DNA of 40,518 nucleotides, taken from assembly GCF_009371975.2 (NCBI RefSeq), contig NZ_VIKT02000019.1:16931-57448 (forward strand), read 5' to 3'. A model generated the notes under the pieces. It saw nothing but the letters and a program-made list of their open reading frames with translations, was not told the DNA's origin and searched no databases. Position 1 is the stretch's first letter. Every line of letters starts with the position of its first letter. The DNA is from Microcella pacifica. GTDB lineage: Bacteria > Actinomycetota > Actinomycetes > Actinomycetales > Microbacteriaceae. The position numbers were made by a program, and so were the translations under genes. This document shows positions 25,785 to 38,983 of this stretch, piece after piece.

Positions 25785-25820
25785 CGCAGGGCCCGCACCG
25801 TATTCGGTGCGGGCCCTGCG
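25785..25820 (-). terminator. rpoC terminator, 16-bp perfect stem
   Basis: CGCAGGGCCCGCACCG (25785-25800) and its exact complement (25805-25820) flank the 4-nt loop TATT, beginning 45 nt after the rpoC stop. No T-run follows, but the stem is very stable. It separates the rpoBC unit from the pil operon on the same strand. Confidence 0.92.
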
Positions 25821-25864
25821 AGCGCTTGGCGGTGGGTCTGACCCCGCCTCGCTATCGGTGCTGG

Positions 25865-29710
<3,846 letters not shown>

Positions 29711-29759
29711 GTTTCTTCTCTTCTCTAAACGTCGTCAGATACTCGTGGGCGAGAGCGGC

Positions 29760-32700
29760 TTAGATCTCGTCGATCGTCGACGACTCGAAGCGGCTGGAGA
29801 TGTTGATGCCGAGCTCTTCCGCAGCGCGGTAGACCTCGTCATCGGTGTCCTTGAGGCTCACCGCGGTGCCGTCGGCCGAGAGGACCTCGACGTTCAGGCA
29901 CAGCGACTGCATCTCCTTGATGAGCACCTTGAAGCTCTCGGGAATACCCGGCTCCTGGATGTTCTCGCCCTTGACGATGGACTCGTACACCTTCACGCGG
30001 CCCAGGATGTCGTCGGACTTGATGGTGAGGATCTCCTGCAGCGCGTACGCCGCGCCGTAGGCCTCGAGAGCCCACACCTCCATCTCGCCGAAGCGCTGGC
30101 CACCGAACTGCGCCTTGCCACCGAGCGGCTGCTGGGTGATCATCGAGTACGGGCCCGTCGAGCGCGCGTGGATCTTGTCGTCGATGAGGTGGTGCAGCTT
30201 GAGGATGTACATGTAGCCGACCGAGATCGGGGCGGGGAACGGCTCGCCGGAGCGGCCGTCGAACAGCCGCGCCTTGCCCGAGGAGTCGATCATGCGCACA
30301 CCGTCGCGGTTCGGGAGCGTGGAATCGAGCAGCCCCGCGATCTCGTCCTCGCGCGCGCCGTCGAACACCGGCGTGGCGATCTTGGTGCCGGGGGCCGCTT
30401 CCCGCGCGTTGGCGGGAACACCCTCGGCCCAGTTCGGGCTGCCCTCGATCTTCCAGCCGCGCGATGCCGCCCAGCCCATGTGGATCTCGAGCACCTGGCC
30501 GAAGTTCATGCGGCCGGGGACACCGAGCGGGTTGAGCACGATGTCGACCGGCGTGCCGTCCTCGAGGAACGGCATGTCCTCGACGGGGAGGATCTTCGAG
30601 ATGACGCCCTTGTTGCCGTGGCGGCCGGAGAGCTTGTCGCCCTCGGAGATCTTGCGCTTCTGGGCGATGAACACGACGACGCGCTGGTTGACGCCCGAGC
30701 CGAGCTCGTCGTCGCCCTCCTCGGCGTCGAAGACCTTGACGCCGATGACGGTGCCCTGCTCGCCGTGGGGCACCTTGAGCGAGGTGTCGCGCACCTCGCG
30801 CGACTTCTCGTTGAAGATCGCGCGCAGCAGGCGCTCCTCGGCGCTCAGCTCGGTCTCGCCCTTCGGCGTGACCTTGCCGACGAGGATGTCGCCGGGCGCC
30901 ACCTCGGCACCGATGCGGATGATGCCGCGCTCGTCGAGGTCGGCCAGCAGCTCGGGGCTCACGTTCGGCAGGTCGCGCGTGATCTCCTCCTTGCCCAGCT
31001 TCGTGTCGCGAGCGTCGACCTCGTACTCCTCGATGTGGATCGAGGAGAGGGTGTCGTCCTTCACCAGGTTCTGGCTGAGGATGATGGCGTCCTCGAAGTT
31101 GTAGCCCTCCCACGACATGAACGCCACGAGGAGGTTCTTGCCGAGCGCGAGCTCGCCGTTCTCGGTCGCGGGGCCATCGGCGATGACCTCGCCGACCTCG
31201 ACGCGGTCGCCCGCGTTGACGACGACGCGGTGGTTGTAGTTCGTGCCCTGGTTGGAGCGGTCGAACTTGCGCAGGTAGTACTCCTGCGTTCCCCCCTCGT
31301 CGAGCTGCACGGTCACGGCGTCGGCCGAGACCTCGGTCACGACTCCCGCACCCGTGGCGGTGATGACGTCACCGGCGTCGACGGCGGCGTAGCTCTCCAT
31401 GCCGGTGCCGACGAGCGGCGACTCCGAGCGCAGCAGCGGGACGGCCTGACGCTGCATGTTCGCGCCCATGAGCGCGCGGTTCGCATCGTCGTGCTCGAGG
31501 AACGGGATGAGCGACGTCGCGACCGACACCATCTGGCGCGGCGAGACATCCATGTAGTCGACGGTGCTCGCGGGCACGAGCTCGACCTCGCCGCCCTTCT
31601 TGCGCACGAGGACGCGGTCGTCCGCGAAGGAGCCATCGCTGTTCAGAGGAGCACCGGCCTGGGCGACGACGAAGTCGTCCTCGTCGCTCGCGGTCAGGTA
31701 GTCGATCGTCGCGGTGACCTTGCCCTTGGCCTTGTCGACCCGGCGGTACGGCGTCTCGATGAAGCCGAACGCGTTGATGCGGGCGAACGAGGCGAGGGAG
31801 CCGATGAGGCCGATGTTCGGGCCTTCCGGCGTCTCGATCGGGCACATGCGGCCGTAGTGGCTGGGGTGCACGTCGCGCACCTCGACACCCGCGCGCTCGC
31901 GGGAGAGCCCGCCCGGGCCGAGCGCCGACAGGCGGCGCTTGTGGGTCAGGCCCGCCAGCGGGTTGTTCTGGTCCATGAACTGGCTAAGCTGCGAGGTGCC
32001 GAAGAACTCCTTGATCGCGGCCACGACGGGGCGCACGTTGATCAGGGTCTGCGGCGTGATCGCCTCGATGTCCTGCGTCGTCATGCGCTCGCGCACGACG
32101 CGCTCCATGCGGCTCAGGCCCGTGCGGACCTGGTTCTGGATGAGCTCGCCGACGGCGCGGATGCGACGGTTGCCGAAGTGGTCGATGTCGTCCACGTCGA
32201 GTCGGAGGTCGACGGCCTTGCCGCTGCGGCGGCCCGCGATCGTCTCGCGACCCTCGTGCAGCGACACCATGTACTTGATGGTCGCGACGATGTCGTCGAC
32301 GCTCAGCACCGAGTCGGCGAGAGGAGCCTCGACACCGAGCTTGCGGTTGATCTTGTAGCGGCCGACCTTCGCGAGGTCGTAGCGCTTGGGGTTGAAGTAG
32401 AAGTTGTCGAGGAGCGCGCGTGCGGCCTCGGCGGCAACCTGCTCGCCCGGGCGCAGCTTGCGGTAGATGTCCTTGAGCGCCTCTTCCTTCGTGAGGACGG
32501 CATCCTTCTCGAGAGTCTGCTCGATCGAGTCGAACCCGGCGAAGTGCTCGCGGATCTCCTCGGTCGTGAGGCCGAGCGCCTTGAGGAAGACTGTGACCGA
32601 CTGCTTGCGCTTGCGGTCGATGCGCACGCCGACCTGATCGCGCTTGTCGACCTCGAACTCGAGCCACGCACCGCGCGAGGGGATGATGCGCGCCGTGTAG

Positions 32701-33260
32701 ACGTCCTTGTCGGTGACCTTGTCGAGCGAGCGCTCGAAGTAGACGCCGGGGCTGCGCACGAGCTGCGACACGACGACGCGCTCGGTGCCGTTGATGATGA
32801 ACGTGCCCTTCTCGGTCATGAGCGGGAAATCGCCCATGAACACGGTCTGGGTCTTGATCTCACCGGTCATGTGGTTCATGAACTCGGCCTCGACGTAGAG
32901 CGGGGCCGCGTAGGTCTTGCCGCGCTCCTTGCACTCGTCGATCGAGTACTTCTGCTCTTCGAGGTAGGGGTTCGTGAACGAGAGCTGCATGGTCTCGCCG
33001 AGGTCCTCGATGGGGGAGATCTCCTCGAAGATCTCCTCGAGCCCGCTGCGGGCGGGCACATCGGTGCGACCGGCGGCCTCGGCCTCGGCGAGGCGGGCCT
33101 TCCAGGCGTCGGAGCCGACGAGCCAGTCGAAGCTCTCGGTCTGCAGTGCCAGCAGATCGGGAACGGTCAGCGTGTCGCTGACCTTGGCGAATGACAGCCG
33201 CGAGGCGGTGCGGCCGTTCTTGGGAGAGTTGTTCGAGCGTGCAGTGCGCGCAGCAGCCAA
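29760..33260 (-). CDS. rpoB: RNA polymerase beta subunit
   Basis: The protein has 1166 residues from a TTG at 33260 preceded by GGAGG at 8 nt. The rifampicin region (about 31905-32000) reads [20 protein letters not shown] followed by LSALGPGG. The Asp, His and Ser positions usually mutated in resistance are wild type, so the allele appears rifampicin-sensitive. Downstream motifs include [15 protein letters not shown], the GRHGNKGV loop and the C-terminal LVKEMQSL-like segment. The gene is preceded by about 185 nt of structured leader and is divergent from a methyltransferase-like gene. Confidence 0.98.
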   Translation of the reverse strand: MAAARTARSNNSPKNGRTASRLSFAKVSDTLTVPDLLALQTESFDWLVGSDAWKARLAEAEAAGRTDVPARSGLEEIFEEISPIEDLGETMQLSFTNPYLEEQKYSIDECKERGKTYAAPLYVEAEFMNHMTGEIKTQTVFMGDFPLMTEKGTFIINGTERVVVSQLVRSPGVYFERSLDKVTDKDVYTARIIPSRGAWLEFEVDKRDQVGVRIDRKRKQSVTVFLKALGLTTEEIREHFAGFDSIEQTLEKDAVLTKEEALKDIYRKLRPGEQVAAEAARALLDNFYFNPKRYDLAKVGRYKINRKLGVEAPLADSVLSVDDIVATIKYMVSLHEGRETIAGRRSGKAVDLRLDVDDIDHFGNRRIRAVGELIQNQVRTGLSRMERVVRERMTTQDIEAITPQTLINVRPVVAAIKEFFGTSQLSQFMDQNNPLAGLTHKRRLSALGPGGLSRERAGVEVRDVHPSHYGRMCPIETPEGPNIGLIGSLASFARINAFGFIETPYRRVDKAKGKVTATIDYLTASDEDDFVVAQAGAPLNSDGSFADDRVLVRKKGGEVELVPASTVDYMDVSPRQMVSVATSLIPFLEHDDANRALMGANMQRQAVPLLRSESPLVGTGMESYAAVDAGDVITATGAGVVTEVSADAVTVQLDEGGTQEYYLRKFDRSNQGTNYNHRVVVNAGDRVEVGEVIADGPATENGELALGKNLLVAFMSWEGYNFEDAIILSQNLVKDDTLSSIHIEEYEVDARDTKLGKEEITRDLPNVSPELLADLDERGIIRIGAEVAPGDILVGKVTPKGETELSAEERLLRAIFNEKSREVRDTSLKVPHGEQGTVIGVKVFDAEEGDDELGSGVNQRVVVFIAQKRKISEGDKLSGRHGNKGVISKILPVEDMPFLEDGTPVDIVLNPLGVPGRMNFGQVLEIHMGWAASRGWKIEGSPNWAEGVPANAREAAPGTKIATPVFDGAREDEIAGLLDSTLPNRDGVRMIDSSGKARLFDGRSGEPFPAPISVGYMYILKLHHLIDDKIHARSTGPYSMITQQPLGGKAQFGGQRFGEMEVWALEAYGAAYALQEILTIKSDDILGRVKVYESIVKGENIQEPGIPESFKVLIKEMQSLCLNVEVLSADGTAVSLKDTDDEVYRAAEELGINISSRFESSTIDEI

Positions 33261-33451
33261 GGATCTAACCTCCGTGGGCCCCTCGAAGAGGCCCCAAGTC
33301 CTGTCGGGCGATGACAGATGATTTTCGGTCGAGTGAACGCGCCACGATTCGTGGGGATCTGCGAAGAATGAGATCCGCCCCGCCGCTATACTCGGGGCAC
33401 CTCAGCCATCCGCCATATGACGGCTGAAAGACACGGTGAGCGCAAACCTCA
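33261..33451 (-). promoter_or_regulatory. Structured rpoB 5' leader (several inverted repeats)
   Basis: This non-coding stretch holds at least five inverted repeats. They are CTGTC/GACAG (33301-33317), CCACGATTCGTGG (33342-33354), GGGGATCT/AGATCC with a bulged G before CC (33353-33379), GCCCCG/CGGGGC (33377-33398), and CAGCC-TC/GA-GGCTG (33403-33426). Some share bases and so exclude one another. They would be transcribed from the candidate promoter just upstream. Control of rpoB by leader structure is plausible but unproven. No gene is seen in 33261-33585. Confidence 0.4.
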
Positions 33452-33481
33452 ATACTAGGTGCCCCCTGCCCACTGTGTCCA
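33452..33481 (-). promoter_or_regulatory. Candidate rpoB promoter (TGGACA-N18-TAGTAT)
   Basis: On the minus strand TGGACA (33476-33481) matches the -35 consensus at 5 of 6 positions and TAGTAT (33452-33457) the -10 at 4 of 6, spaced 18 nt. The start would be near 33446, about 185 nt before the rpoB TTG. Alternative promoters closer to the gene cannot be excluded. Confidence 0.4.
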
Positions 33482-33585
33482 GTCCCGTTCCTTGACCAGA
33501 CGCGGGCGCTGCGCTATAAGCGCTGGAGGATTCCTCAGATTCCCTCGCTGGGCGAGCGGAACGGGGATGTGCCACGCTTGCGAGC

Positions 33586-34455
33586 ATGATGAGCGCGCGC
33601 GATACGGGGGCAGTCGAGATGCGCCTGCCGAGCGGCCTTCTCGCGCGCATCGAGCTGGACCGCTGGGACGCCGGCAGCTACCAGCTCGTCGTGGACGGCA
33701 CGCCGCAGTCGCACGTCGACCTCGACGACCCGAGCCGCCTGTTCTTCGAGTACGTGCAGCGCATCGGCCACGTCATCGACGAGTGGGGAGACCCCGGCGA
33801 GCCGCTCACCGCCGTGCATCTCGGGGCGGGTGCGCTCACCCTGCCCCGCTACATCCACGCCACGCGCCCCGGTTCTCGCCAGCAGGTCATCGAGCTCGAC
33901 GAGGAGCTCGTGGGCTTCGTGCGCGAGCACCTGCCCCTTCCCCGGCAGTCGGGCATCCGGCTGCGCTACGGGGATGCTCGAGCGACGCTCGCGCGGCTGC
34001 CGACCGCTCTGCGCGGCGCGGTCGACATCGTCGTGGTCGACGTGTTCAGCGGTGCGCGCATTCCCGCCCACGTCACGAGTGTCGAGTTCTACGAGGAGCT
34101 GCGCGCCTTCCTGGCCCCCGGGGGCATCGTCGCCGTCAACATCGCCGACGGCCCCGGCCTCGCCTTCGCCCGCAGCCAGGCCGCCACGCTGCAGTACGTC
34201 TTCGCCGATGTCGCGATTCTCGCCGAGACGGGAGTGCTCAAGAGCCGCCGGTTCGGCAACGTCGTCATGGCGGCGGGTGCCGACTCGCTGCCGCTCGACT
34301 GGATGCCCCGCCTCATGGCGCGCGGCCCGCATCCCGCCACGGTCACGAGCGGGAAGGATCTGACCGCCTGGGTCGCCGGAGCACCGATCACGACCGACGC
34401 CACCGCCGTCGCCTCTCCCGCGCCCTCGAGTGGTCTGTTCACCACCCGGCGCTAG
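33586..34455 (+). CDS. Spermidine-synthase-like class I methyltransferase-fold protein
   Basis: The protein has 289 residues starting at the ATG at 33586 (a second ATG follows directly). The Rossmann core is visible: HLGAGALTLPRYI for the nucleotide-binding loop, QQVIELDEELVGFVREHLPLP with the acidic residue binding the ribose, LRYGDARATL, and DIVVVDVFSG followed by VEFYEELRAFLAPGGIVAVNI. This is the spermidine synthase (SpeE-like) family pattern. The aminopropyltransferase catalytic Asp-Ala segment is replaced by DVFSG, as in many actinobacterial orphan members that are not proven polyamine enzymes. It is divergent from rpoB and convergent with the globin gene. The last 30 residues are Ser/Ala/Pro-rich. 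The substrate is unknown. Confidence 0.75.
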   Translation: MMSARDTGAVEMRLPSGLLARIELDRWDAGSYQLVVDGTPQSHVDLDDPSRLFFEYVQRIGHVIDEWGDPGEPLTAVHLGAGALTLPRYIHATRPGSRQQVIELDEELVGFVREHLPLPRQSGIRLRYGDARATLARLPTALRGAVDIVVVDVFSGARIPAHVTSVEFYEELRAFLAPGGIVAVNIADGPGLAFARSQAATLQYVFADVAILAETGVLKSRRFGNVVMAAGADSLPLDWMPRLMARGPHPATVTSGKDLTAWVAGAPITTDATAVASPAPSSGLFTTRR

Positions 34456-34478
34456 GCACGGCGGAAGGAGCTGAGCAG

Positions 34479-34847
34479 TCAGGAGCGAGGCGGGTCGGCC
34501 GCGACGATCGCGGGTCGCAGTCGCTCGATCGCGCGCACGACCGCGCTCGCATCGGGGCCGTCGACGGCCGCATCGTCGAGCACTCCGCGCAGGACGACGA
34601 GGAAGGCGTCCATGTCGTCCGCGGTCAGGCCGAGCGGCTGGTGGGCCTCCCGCATGCTGCGGCCCTCATATTCCTCGGGGCCGTCGAGGATGACCGTGAG
34701 GTAGGCCGCGCGATGCTGCTGGAGCACGTCGAGGTTGAGCTCGGCGAAGGCCGGCCCGAGCCGGGGGTCGTCGAGCAGGCGCCGGGAGAGCTCGTCGACG
34801 AGCTGCTCGACGGCGGCAGCGCCGCCCAGACGGTGGTACAGGGTCAT
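34479..34847 (-). CDS. glbN: Group 1 truncated haemoglobin
   Basis: The protein has 122 residues, the length of a trHbN globin (2-on-2 fold) that binds haem and handles O2 or NO. Starting with MTLYHRLGGAAAVEQLVDEL, it shows the Gly-Gly turn at 8-9, PRLGPAF, the GPEEYEGRSMREAH block with proximal His69, and GLTADDMDAFL. Aligned by eye with mycobacterial trHbN, the B10 Tyr that stabilises bound ligand corresponds to Ser21 here (ELSRRLL against DFYVRVL), which would change ligand affinity. The ATG at 34847 has GAGGTC upstream. It is convergent with the spermidine-synthase-like gene, 23 nt away. Confidence 0.9.
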   Translation of the reverse strand: MTLYHRLGGAAAVEQLVDELSRRLLDDPRLGPAFAELNLDVLQQHRAAYLTVILDGPEEYEGRSMREAHQPLGLTADDMDAFLVVLRGVLDDAAVDGPDASAVVRAIERLRPAIVAADPPRS

Positions 34848-34960
34848 CGTGACCTCCCCTCAGGTGTCGTCGCGAGCGTACACGGCTGCGCAGACGTCAC
34901 ACACCGAGCGCCCAGCCACGCCCTCCAGTCTGGGGATACCGGAGAATGGGGAGGACGCGC

Positions 34961-36130
34961 ATGGGACGGCGCTCGACACCGACCGCGATCCTGGCGGCGA
35001 CTCTTCTCGTCCTTACGGGCTGCGCTCCGGCCGGCCCAGAGTTCCTGCCCGTGCCGAGCGGCCAGCCCGTGCCGACCCCGACCGGCGAGTTCGGCGGCCC
35101 TGGGAGCAGCGGCACTGGGGGCGGCCTCACCGACGAGCGCGGCCCGCTGCGCCCCGCGGGAGAGCCCGACTCGGTGATCTCCGGCCTCTCCGCGCCATGG
35201 TCGGTCGTGCCGCTGCCCGTGGGGTCGACTCTCGTGAGCGAGCGCGACACCGCGCGGGTGCTCGAGCACACCCCGAGCGGCGACGTGCGCGTCGTCGGCA
35301 CGGTGCCGGGCGTCGTGCCCGGCGGTGAGGGCGGGCTGCTCGGCCTCGCCGCGCACGACACAGGCACGCCGTACCTCTATACCTACTTCACGAGCGGCTC
35401 CGACAACCGCATCGTGCGGTTCGAGCTGCTCGGCGAGCCCGGGGGCTACGAGCTCGGAGCGAGCGAGGACGTGCTCACGGGCATCCCGAGATCGCGCACC
35501 CACAACGGCGGCCGCCTCGCCTTCGGCCCAGACGGGATGCTCTACGCGACGACGGGCGACGCGAGTCAGCCCGGCCTCGCGCAAGACGCCGACTCGCTCG
35601 CCGGCAAGATTCTGCGCCTCACCCCCGACGGGGCGGTGCCCGACGACAACCCGACGCCGGGCTCGTACGTCTACTCGCTCGGGCACCGCAACCCGCAGGG
35701 CCTCGCCTTCGACGCGAGCGGTCAGCTGTGGGCCGCCGAGTTCGGGCAGAACACCTGGGACGAGCTCAACCGCATCGAGCCGGGAGCGAACTACGGCTGG
35801 CCGGAGGTCGAGGGAGAGGGCGGCGGATCGGGCTTCGTCGACCCCGTGCAGCAGTGGTCGACGAGCGAGGCGAGCCCGAGCGGCCTCGGCATCGTCGGCG
35901 AGACCCTCGTGCTCGCCTCCCTCCGGGGGCAGCGTCTGTGGCTCGTCGATCTCGGCGACCCGAGCGAGAGCACGGCCGTCTACGTCGGCGAGTACGGACG
36001 TTTGCGGGATGCTCTGGCCGGGCCCGACGGATCCCTCTGGTTCCTCACCAACAACACTGACGGGCGCGGCTCGCCCCGCACTGGTGACGACCACCTCTAC
36101 TCGGTGCCGCTCCTCCCCCGCGACGACTGA
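34961..36130 (+). CDS. Lipoprotein PQQ-type sugar dehydrogenase (GDH-B / YliI-like)
   Basis: The protein has 389 residues from the ATG at 34961 (GGAGG 6 nt upstream); an ATG five codons earlier is possible. A lipoprotein signal ends LVLTGC at about 16-21, followed by a Pro/Gly-rich linker to about 60. The beta-propeller shows GGEGGLLGLA, the catalytic-His motif SRTHNGGRLAFGPDG, YSLGHRNPQGLAFD, WAAEFGQNTWDELNRI and GANYGWPEVEG. These are signatures of the soluble glucose/sorbosone dehydrogenase family. It would be anchored to the outside of the membrane and oxidise an aldose or similar sugar with PQQ. PQQ synthesis genes are not in this window, so cofactor and substrate are unknown. Confidence 0.9.
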   Translation: MGRRSTPTAILAATLLVLTGCAPAGPEFLPVPSGQPVPTPTGEFGGPGSSGTGGGLTDERGPLRPAGEPDSVISGLSAPWSVVPLPVGSTLVSERDTARVLEHTPSGDVRVVGTVPGVVPGGEGGLLGLAAHDTGTPYLYTYFTSGSDNRIVRFELLGEPGGYELGASEDVLTGIPRSRTHNGGRLAFGPDGMLYATTGDASQPGLAQDADSLAGKILRLTPDGAVPDDNPTPGSYVYSLGHRNPQGLAFDASGQLWAAEFGQNTWDELNRIEPGANYGWPEVEGEGGGSGFVDPVQQWSTSEASPSGLGIVGETLVLASLRGQRLWLVDLGDPSESTAVYVGEYGRLRDALAGPDGSLWFLTNNTDGRGSPRTGDDHLYSVPLLPRDD

Positions 36131-36198
36131 GTCCACAGCGTCGGGGCCGTGGGCGTCGCGGGTCTCGAGCGTCGGGCGCGCCGCCTACCATCGAGGGC

Positions 36199-36651
36199 GT
36201 GAGCGAGTTGGAGCGAGTGCGCGTGTGGGCCGAGGCCCTCATACGCCTGCACCTCGACGGTTCCTGGAGCTTCGCCTTCGACCGCGCGGCGCGGCGGGCG
36301 GGGCTGTGCGACTTCGCGAAGAAGCGCATCACCGTATCGCGCCACCTCGCCGAGAGGGCCGAGGACGACGTCGTGCACCAGACCCTCCTGCACGAGGTGG
36401 CGCACGCCCTCGCCGGGCCCAAGGCGGGTCACGGTCCCGAGTGGAAGCGCATCGCCGCCGAGCTCGGCTACGTCGGCGGTCGCACCCACGACCAGCCGAT
36501 CGCGGAGGATCGCGCTCGCTGGCGCGGGCACTGCCCGGCCGGGCATGAGTTCGTGCGCTTCCGCCGGCCCACGCGCGATCTGGCGTGCGGCCGATGCGGG
36601 CGCGGGTTCGACCGCGCCCACCTCATTCAGTGGCGCGCGATCACTCGCTGA
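36199..36651 (+). CDS. SprT-like zinc metalloprotease-fold protein
   Basis: The protein has 150 residues from a GTG at 36199. The zincin motif HEVAH is at 65-69, with a third ligand His78 in GHGPEW. A C-terminal zinc ribbon has CPAGH (112-116) and CGRC (130-133). This is the SprT/Spartan-like layout, a family that includes DNA-protein crosslink proteases in eukaryotes; bacterial function is unproven. Its 3' end overlaps the convergent DUF427 gene by 11 nt. Confidence 0.88.
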   Translation: MSELERVRVWAEALIRLHLDGSWSFAFDRAARRAGLCDFAKKRITVSRHLAERAEDDVVHQTLLHEVAHALAGPKAGHGPEWKRIAAELGYVGGRTHDQPIAEDRARWRGHCPAGHEFVRFRRPTRDLACGRCGRGFDRAHLIQWRAITR

Positions 36652-36943
36652 CCTGCACGTCCTTCCAGAAGGCGACGTAGCCGCTGAAGTCGGCGCCCAC
36701 GCGCTCGAACGCCGTCGGCATGGGCGTGGGGTAGCTCCACGCGCGGTCCTGGTACTTCTCCCCGTCGACGACGACCGTGAAGTACTGCGTGTCGCCCTTC
36801 CACGGGCAGTGGTACGGGGTGGGGCTCTTCTCGAGGAACTCGCTCTTGACGCTCGACGGCGGGAAGTACCAGTTGCCCTCGATCTTGAGAAGCTCGTCCT
36901 GCGACGCCTCGGCGATCACGGTGCCATTGATGTGTGCCTTCAT
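36641..36943 (-). CDS. DUF427-domain protein
   Basis: The protein has 100 residues beginning MKAHINGTVIAEASQDEL, with NWYFPPSSV, the SPTPYHCPWKGDTQYF block and AWSYPTPMP, which are the conserved signatures of DUF427 (nucleotidyltransferase-domain-like beta barrel). The family is small, cytoplasmic and of unknown reaction. The ATG at 36943 has GGAGG upstream. The gene stands alone on the minus strand and its end overlaps the convergent SprT-like gene. Confidence 0.92.
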   Translation of the reverse strand: MKAHINGTVIAEASQDELLKIEGNWYFPPSSVKSEFLEKSPTPYHCPWKGDTQYFTVVVDGEKYQDRAWSYPTPMPTAFERVGADFSGYVAFWKDVQVSE

Positions 36944-37004
36944 GGTGTCCTCCCAGATGTCGGATCACGCTGCGGGGATCCGCAACGCTCCCAGCGCTGA
37001 AACG

Positions 37005-37565
37005 CTAGGCGGGCGGGCTGAATTCCCGCAGGATGCGCAGCTCACCGCTCTCGAGGCGCTCCCGTGCGGCCGCGACAGCCTCTGGCCCGGCCTCGCTCGC
37101 GAGCGCTCGACCGCTCACCGACGCACTGAGCATGTGGCCGACGGCTCCGCGCAACCCCGCGAAGGCGGCGGAGGCGGCAGCCGCCTCTGGGCTCGTCGCG
37201 TCGATGCCGACGGCGCCGAGCGCCTCGACGACGGCGCCGGCGAGGAGGAGGTCCTCGACCGCGAGACCCTCCGGCGCCTCGACGGGCGACCCGGCCGCGA
37301 CGACGGCGACCATCGTGCGCTCGCCGCGCTCGGCCTGCAGCGCGAGCAGGCGCTGGGCGATGTCGCCGACGGAGCCCAGAGTGGCGTCGATGATCTCGAG
37401 GCGGGGAGGCAGAGCATCCACGGGGCACGCCTCGCCCACGAGCCCATCGCACCAGACGAGCAGGTGCGCAGACTCGCCGATGCGGCGAGCGCCGTCGAGA
37501 CCGAGGTCGAGGCGAACCTGGTAGCGCTCCTGGGCCTCGGGGGCGGCGTCGAGTGCGGTGGTCAC
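37005..37565 (-). CDS. ComB-like (2-phosphosulfolactate phosphatase family) protein
   Basis: The protein has 186 residues from a GTG at 37565. It opens with ERYQVRLDLGLDGARRI, then a short Rossmann-like core, then MVAVVAAGSP and LAVEDLLLAGAVVEALGAVGIDATSPEAAAA, a pattern I associate with the ComB family. It lacks most of the N-terminal metal/substrate region of true ComB and is shorter than the usual 230-plus residues, so sulfolactate phosphatase activity is doubtful. No coenzyme M or sulfolactate genes are nearby. It is divergent from the SRPBCC-like gene, 35 bp apart. Confidence 0.6.
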   Translation of the reverse strand: MTTALDAAPEAQERYQVRLDLGLDGARRIGESAHLLVWCDGLVGEACPVDALPPRLEIIDATLGSVGDIAQRLLALQAERGERTMVAVVAAGSPVEAPEGLAVEDLLLAGAVVEALGAVGIDATSPEAAAASAAFAGLRGAVGHMLSASVSGRALASEAGPEAVAAARERLESGELRILREFSPPA

Positions 37566-37600
37566 AGGTCGATCGTAGCGAGGTGCCGCACACTGGGCCC

Positions 37601-38116
37601 ATGCGTGTGCGACTGAATCTGCTGCTCGACTGCCCGCCCGACGCGGCGTGGGAGGCCGTGCACTCGCCCGCGGTCTTCCAGGCGGTCTCGGGCCCGATCA
37701 CCACGGCGCAGTCGCTCGAGGCGGACGGGTTTCCCGACCGCTGGGCCGACACCGAGCACCGCGTGCGGCTGCGCATGCTCGGGCTGCTGCCGATGGGAAC
37801 CCAGCTCATCGCGCTGCGCGACGAGACCCGGGCCGACGGGACCCGCATCGTGCACGACGAGGGTGGGCCGCTGACGGGCGCGATGAGCATCGTCTCGCTC
37901 TGGCACCACCGCATGGCGATCAGCCCCGACCCCGCCGCGCCGGATTCACGCACACGGTTTCGTGACGCCCTCGACGTCGGCGCTGGCGTGCTGACGCCCG
38001 TCGTCTGGTTCGGGTTCTGGGTCTTCTGGCAGCTGCGGGCGCAGCAGCTGCGGCGGCTCGCGCCCGGGTGGGCGGTGCAGTTCGGACCGGCGACCTCGGC
38101 GGGCGGCAGGTCGTGA
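37601..38116 (+). CDS. SRPBCC-like (START/polyketide-cyclase fold) protein
   Basis: The protein has 171 residues from the ATG at 37601. It begins MRVRLNLLLDCPPDAAWEAVHSPAVFQAVSGP, the N-terminal strand-helix pattern of START-like hydrophobic-cavity proteins. A Trp-rich segment VVWFGFWVFWQLRAQQLRRL near the end may be an amphipathic or membrane-associated helix. No catalytic residues can be named. It overlaps the next gene by 4 nt (GTGA), so the two are co-translated. Confidence 0.7.
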   Translation: MRVRLNLLLDCPPDAAWEAVHSPAVFQAVSGPITTAQSLEADGFPDRWADTEHRVRLRMLGLLPMGTQLIALRDETRADGTRIVHDEGGPLTGAMSIVSLWHHRMAISPDPAAPDSRTRFRDALDVGAGVLTPVVWFGFWVFWQLRAQQLRRLAPGWAVQFGPATSAGGRS

Positions 38117-38796
38117 GCGCAGCATCCGCGCCCACCGGCGCCAACCCCGACCGAGTCGTGAGCGCCCTGGCCGTCGCCGACTGGCGTCGCCGCATTGCCG
38201 CGCTCTATGCCGAGCTGCGGACGGCGACCGACCTGCCCGCCGCGCACGACCATTGGCGCCGCACGCGCGATGAGCTCTTCGCCCACCACCCCGCCTCTCC
38301 CCTGCTGCCCGCCGATCGCGGGGCGTTCACCGGCCTGCGTGTGAAGCCCTACGACCCCGCGTGGCGGTTCGAGTGCGTAGTGCAGGATGCCGAACCGCTG
38401 CGCACCGAACCTGATCGGATCAGTGTCGAGACCGGCACCGACGGGGTCGTGCCGTTCGAGCGGCTCGGGCTCGTCGAGGTGCCCGGCGTCGGCTCGCTCG
38501 ACGTCTGGCGGCTCGCGTCGTACGGCGGCGGCATCTTCGTTCCCGTGCGCGATGCTCTCTCGCGCGTGCCCGGCGGCACCTACGGGGGCGGGCGCTATCT
38601 GCTCGACACCGTCAAGGGCGCCGACCTCGGCGGCGGTCGCGCAGCGTGGTCTCTCGTGCTCGACCTCAACTTCGCCTTCAACCCCTCGTGCGCCTACGAC
38701 GAGGCGTGGGCCTGCCCGCTCGCTCCGGCGGGCAATGTCGTCGAGGTCGAGATCCCCGTCGGTGAACGCTACGGCGACGGCCGCCTCACGCTCTGA
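38113..38796 (+). CDS. DUF1684-domain protein
   Basis: The protein has 227 residues from a GTG at 38113 that overlaps the previous stop. DUF1684 signatures are visible: WRRRIAALYAELR, RDELFAHHPASPLLP, RFVPF-type strands, GGRYLLDTVKGADLGG, LDLNFAFNPSCAYDEAWACPLAP and the ending EIPVGERYGD. The family is widespread in actinobacteria and has no known reaction. The pairing with an SRPBCC-like protein by start/stop overlap suggests a joint role, but I cannot name it. Confidence 0.9.
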   Translation: MSAASAPTGANPDRVVSALAVADWRRRIAALYAELRTATDLPAAHDHWRRTRDELFAHHPASPLLPADRGAFTGLRVKPYDPAWRFECVVQDAEPLRTEPDRISVETGTDGVVPFERLGLVEVPGVGSLDVWRLASYGGGIFVPVRDALSRVPGGTYGGGRYLLDTVKGADLGGGRAAWSLVLDLNFAFNPSCAYDEAWACPLAPAGNVVEVEIPVGERYGDGRLTL

Positions 38797-38848
38797 CGCC
38801 TTCCTGGACTCATCCTGAGGGCGACCTGCTACGGTTGAAGCATTGGAC

Positions 38849-38864
38849 AGCCCATCGATGGGCT
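38849..38864. repeat. Perfect 16-bp palindrome in helicase upstream region
   Basis: AGCCCATCGATGGGCT is its own reverse complement. It lies 52 nt after the DUF1684 stop and 260 nt before the helicase ATG. It could be an operator or an inefficient terminator hairpin for the upstream gene. Confidence 0.5.
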
Positions 38865-38983
38865 CCCAGCGTCGTAGAACGCTTCCTCTTCTCGCACATC
38901 GCGCACTGACTCGCGCGCAGCGAATCGATACTTTCTCACGGCGAACTGATTGCGGCCATCGCCGCCGTCGCCAACCATCACCC

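Noticed and set aside
29745-33194. Open reading frame of 1149 codons opposite rpoB
   Set aside because: Same effect as opposite rpoC; composition is that of an antisense translation and it has no ribosome site or family.
33402-33650. 82-codon minus-strand frame upstream of rpoB
   Set aside because: It overlaps the divergent methyltransferase-like gene and the rpoB leader and has no ribosome site or recognisable domain.
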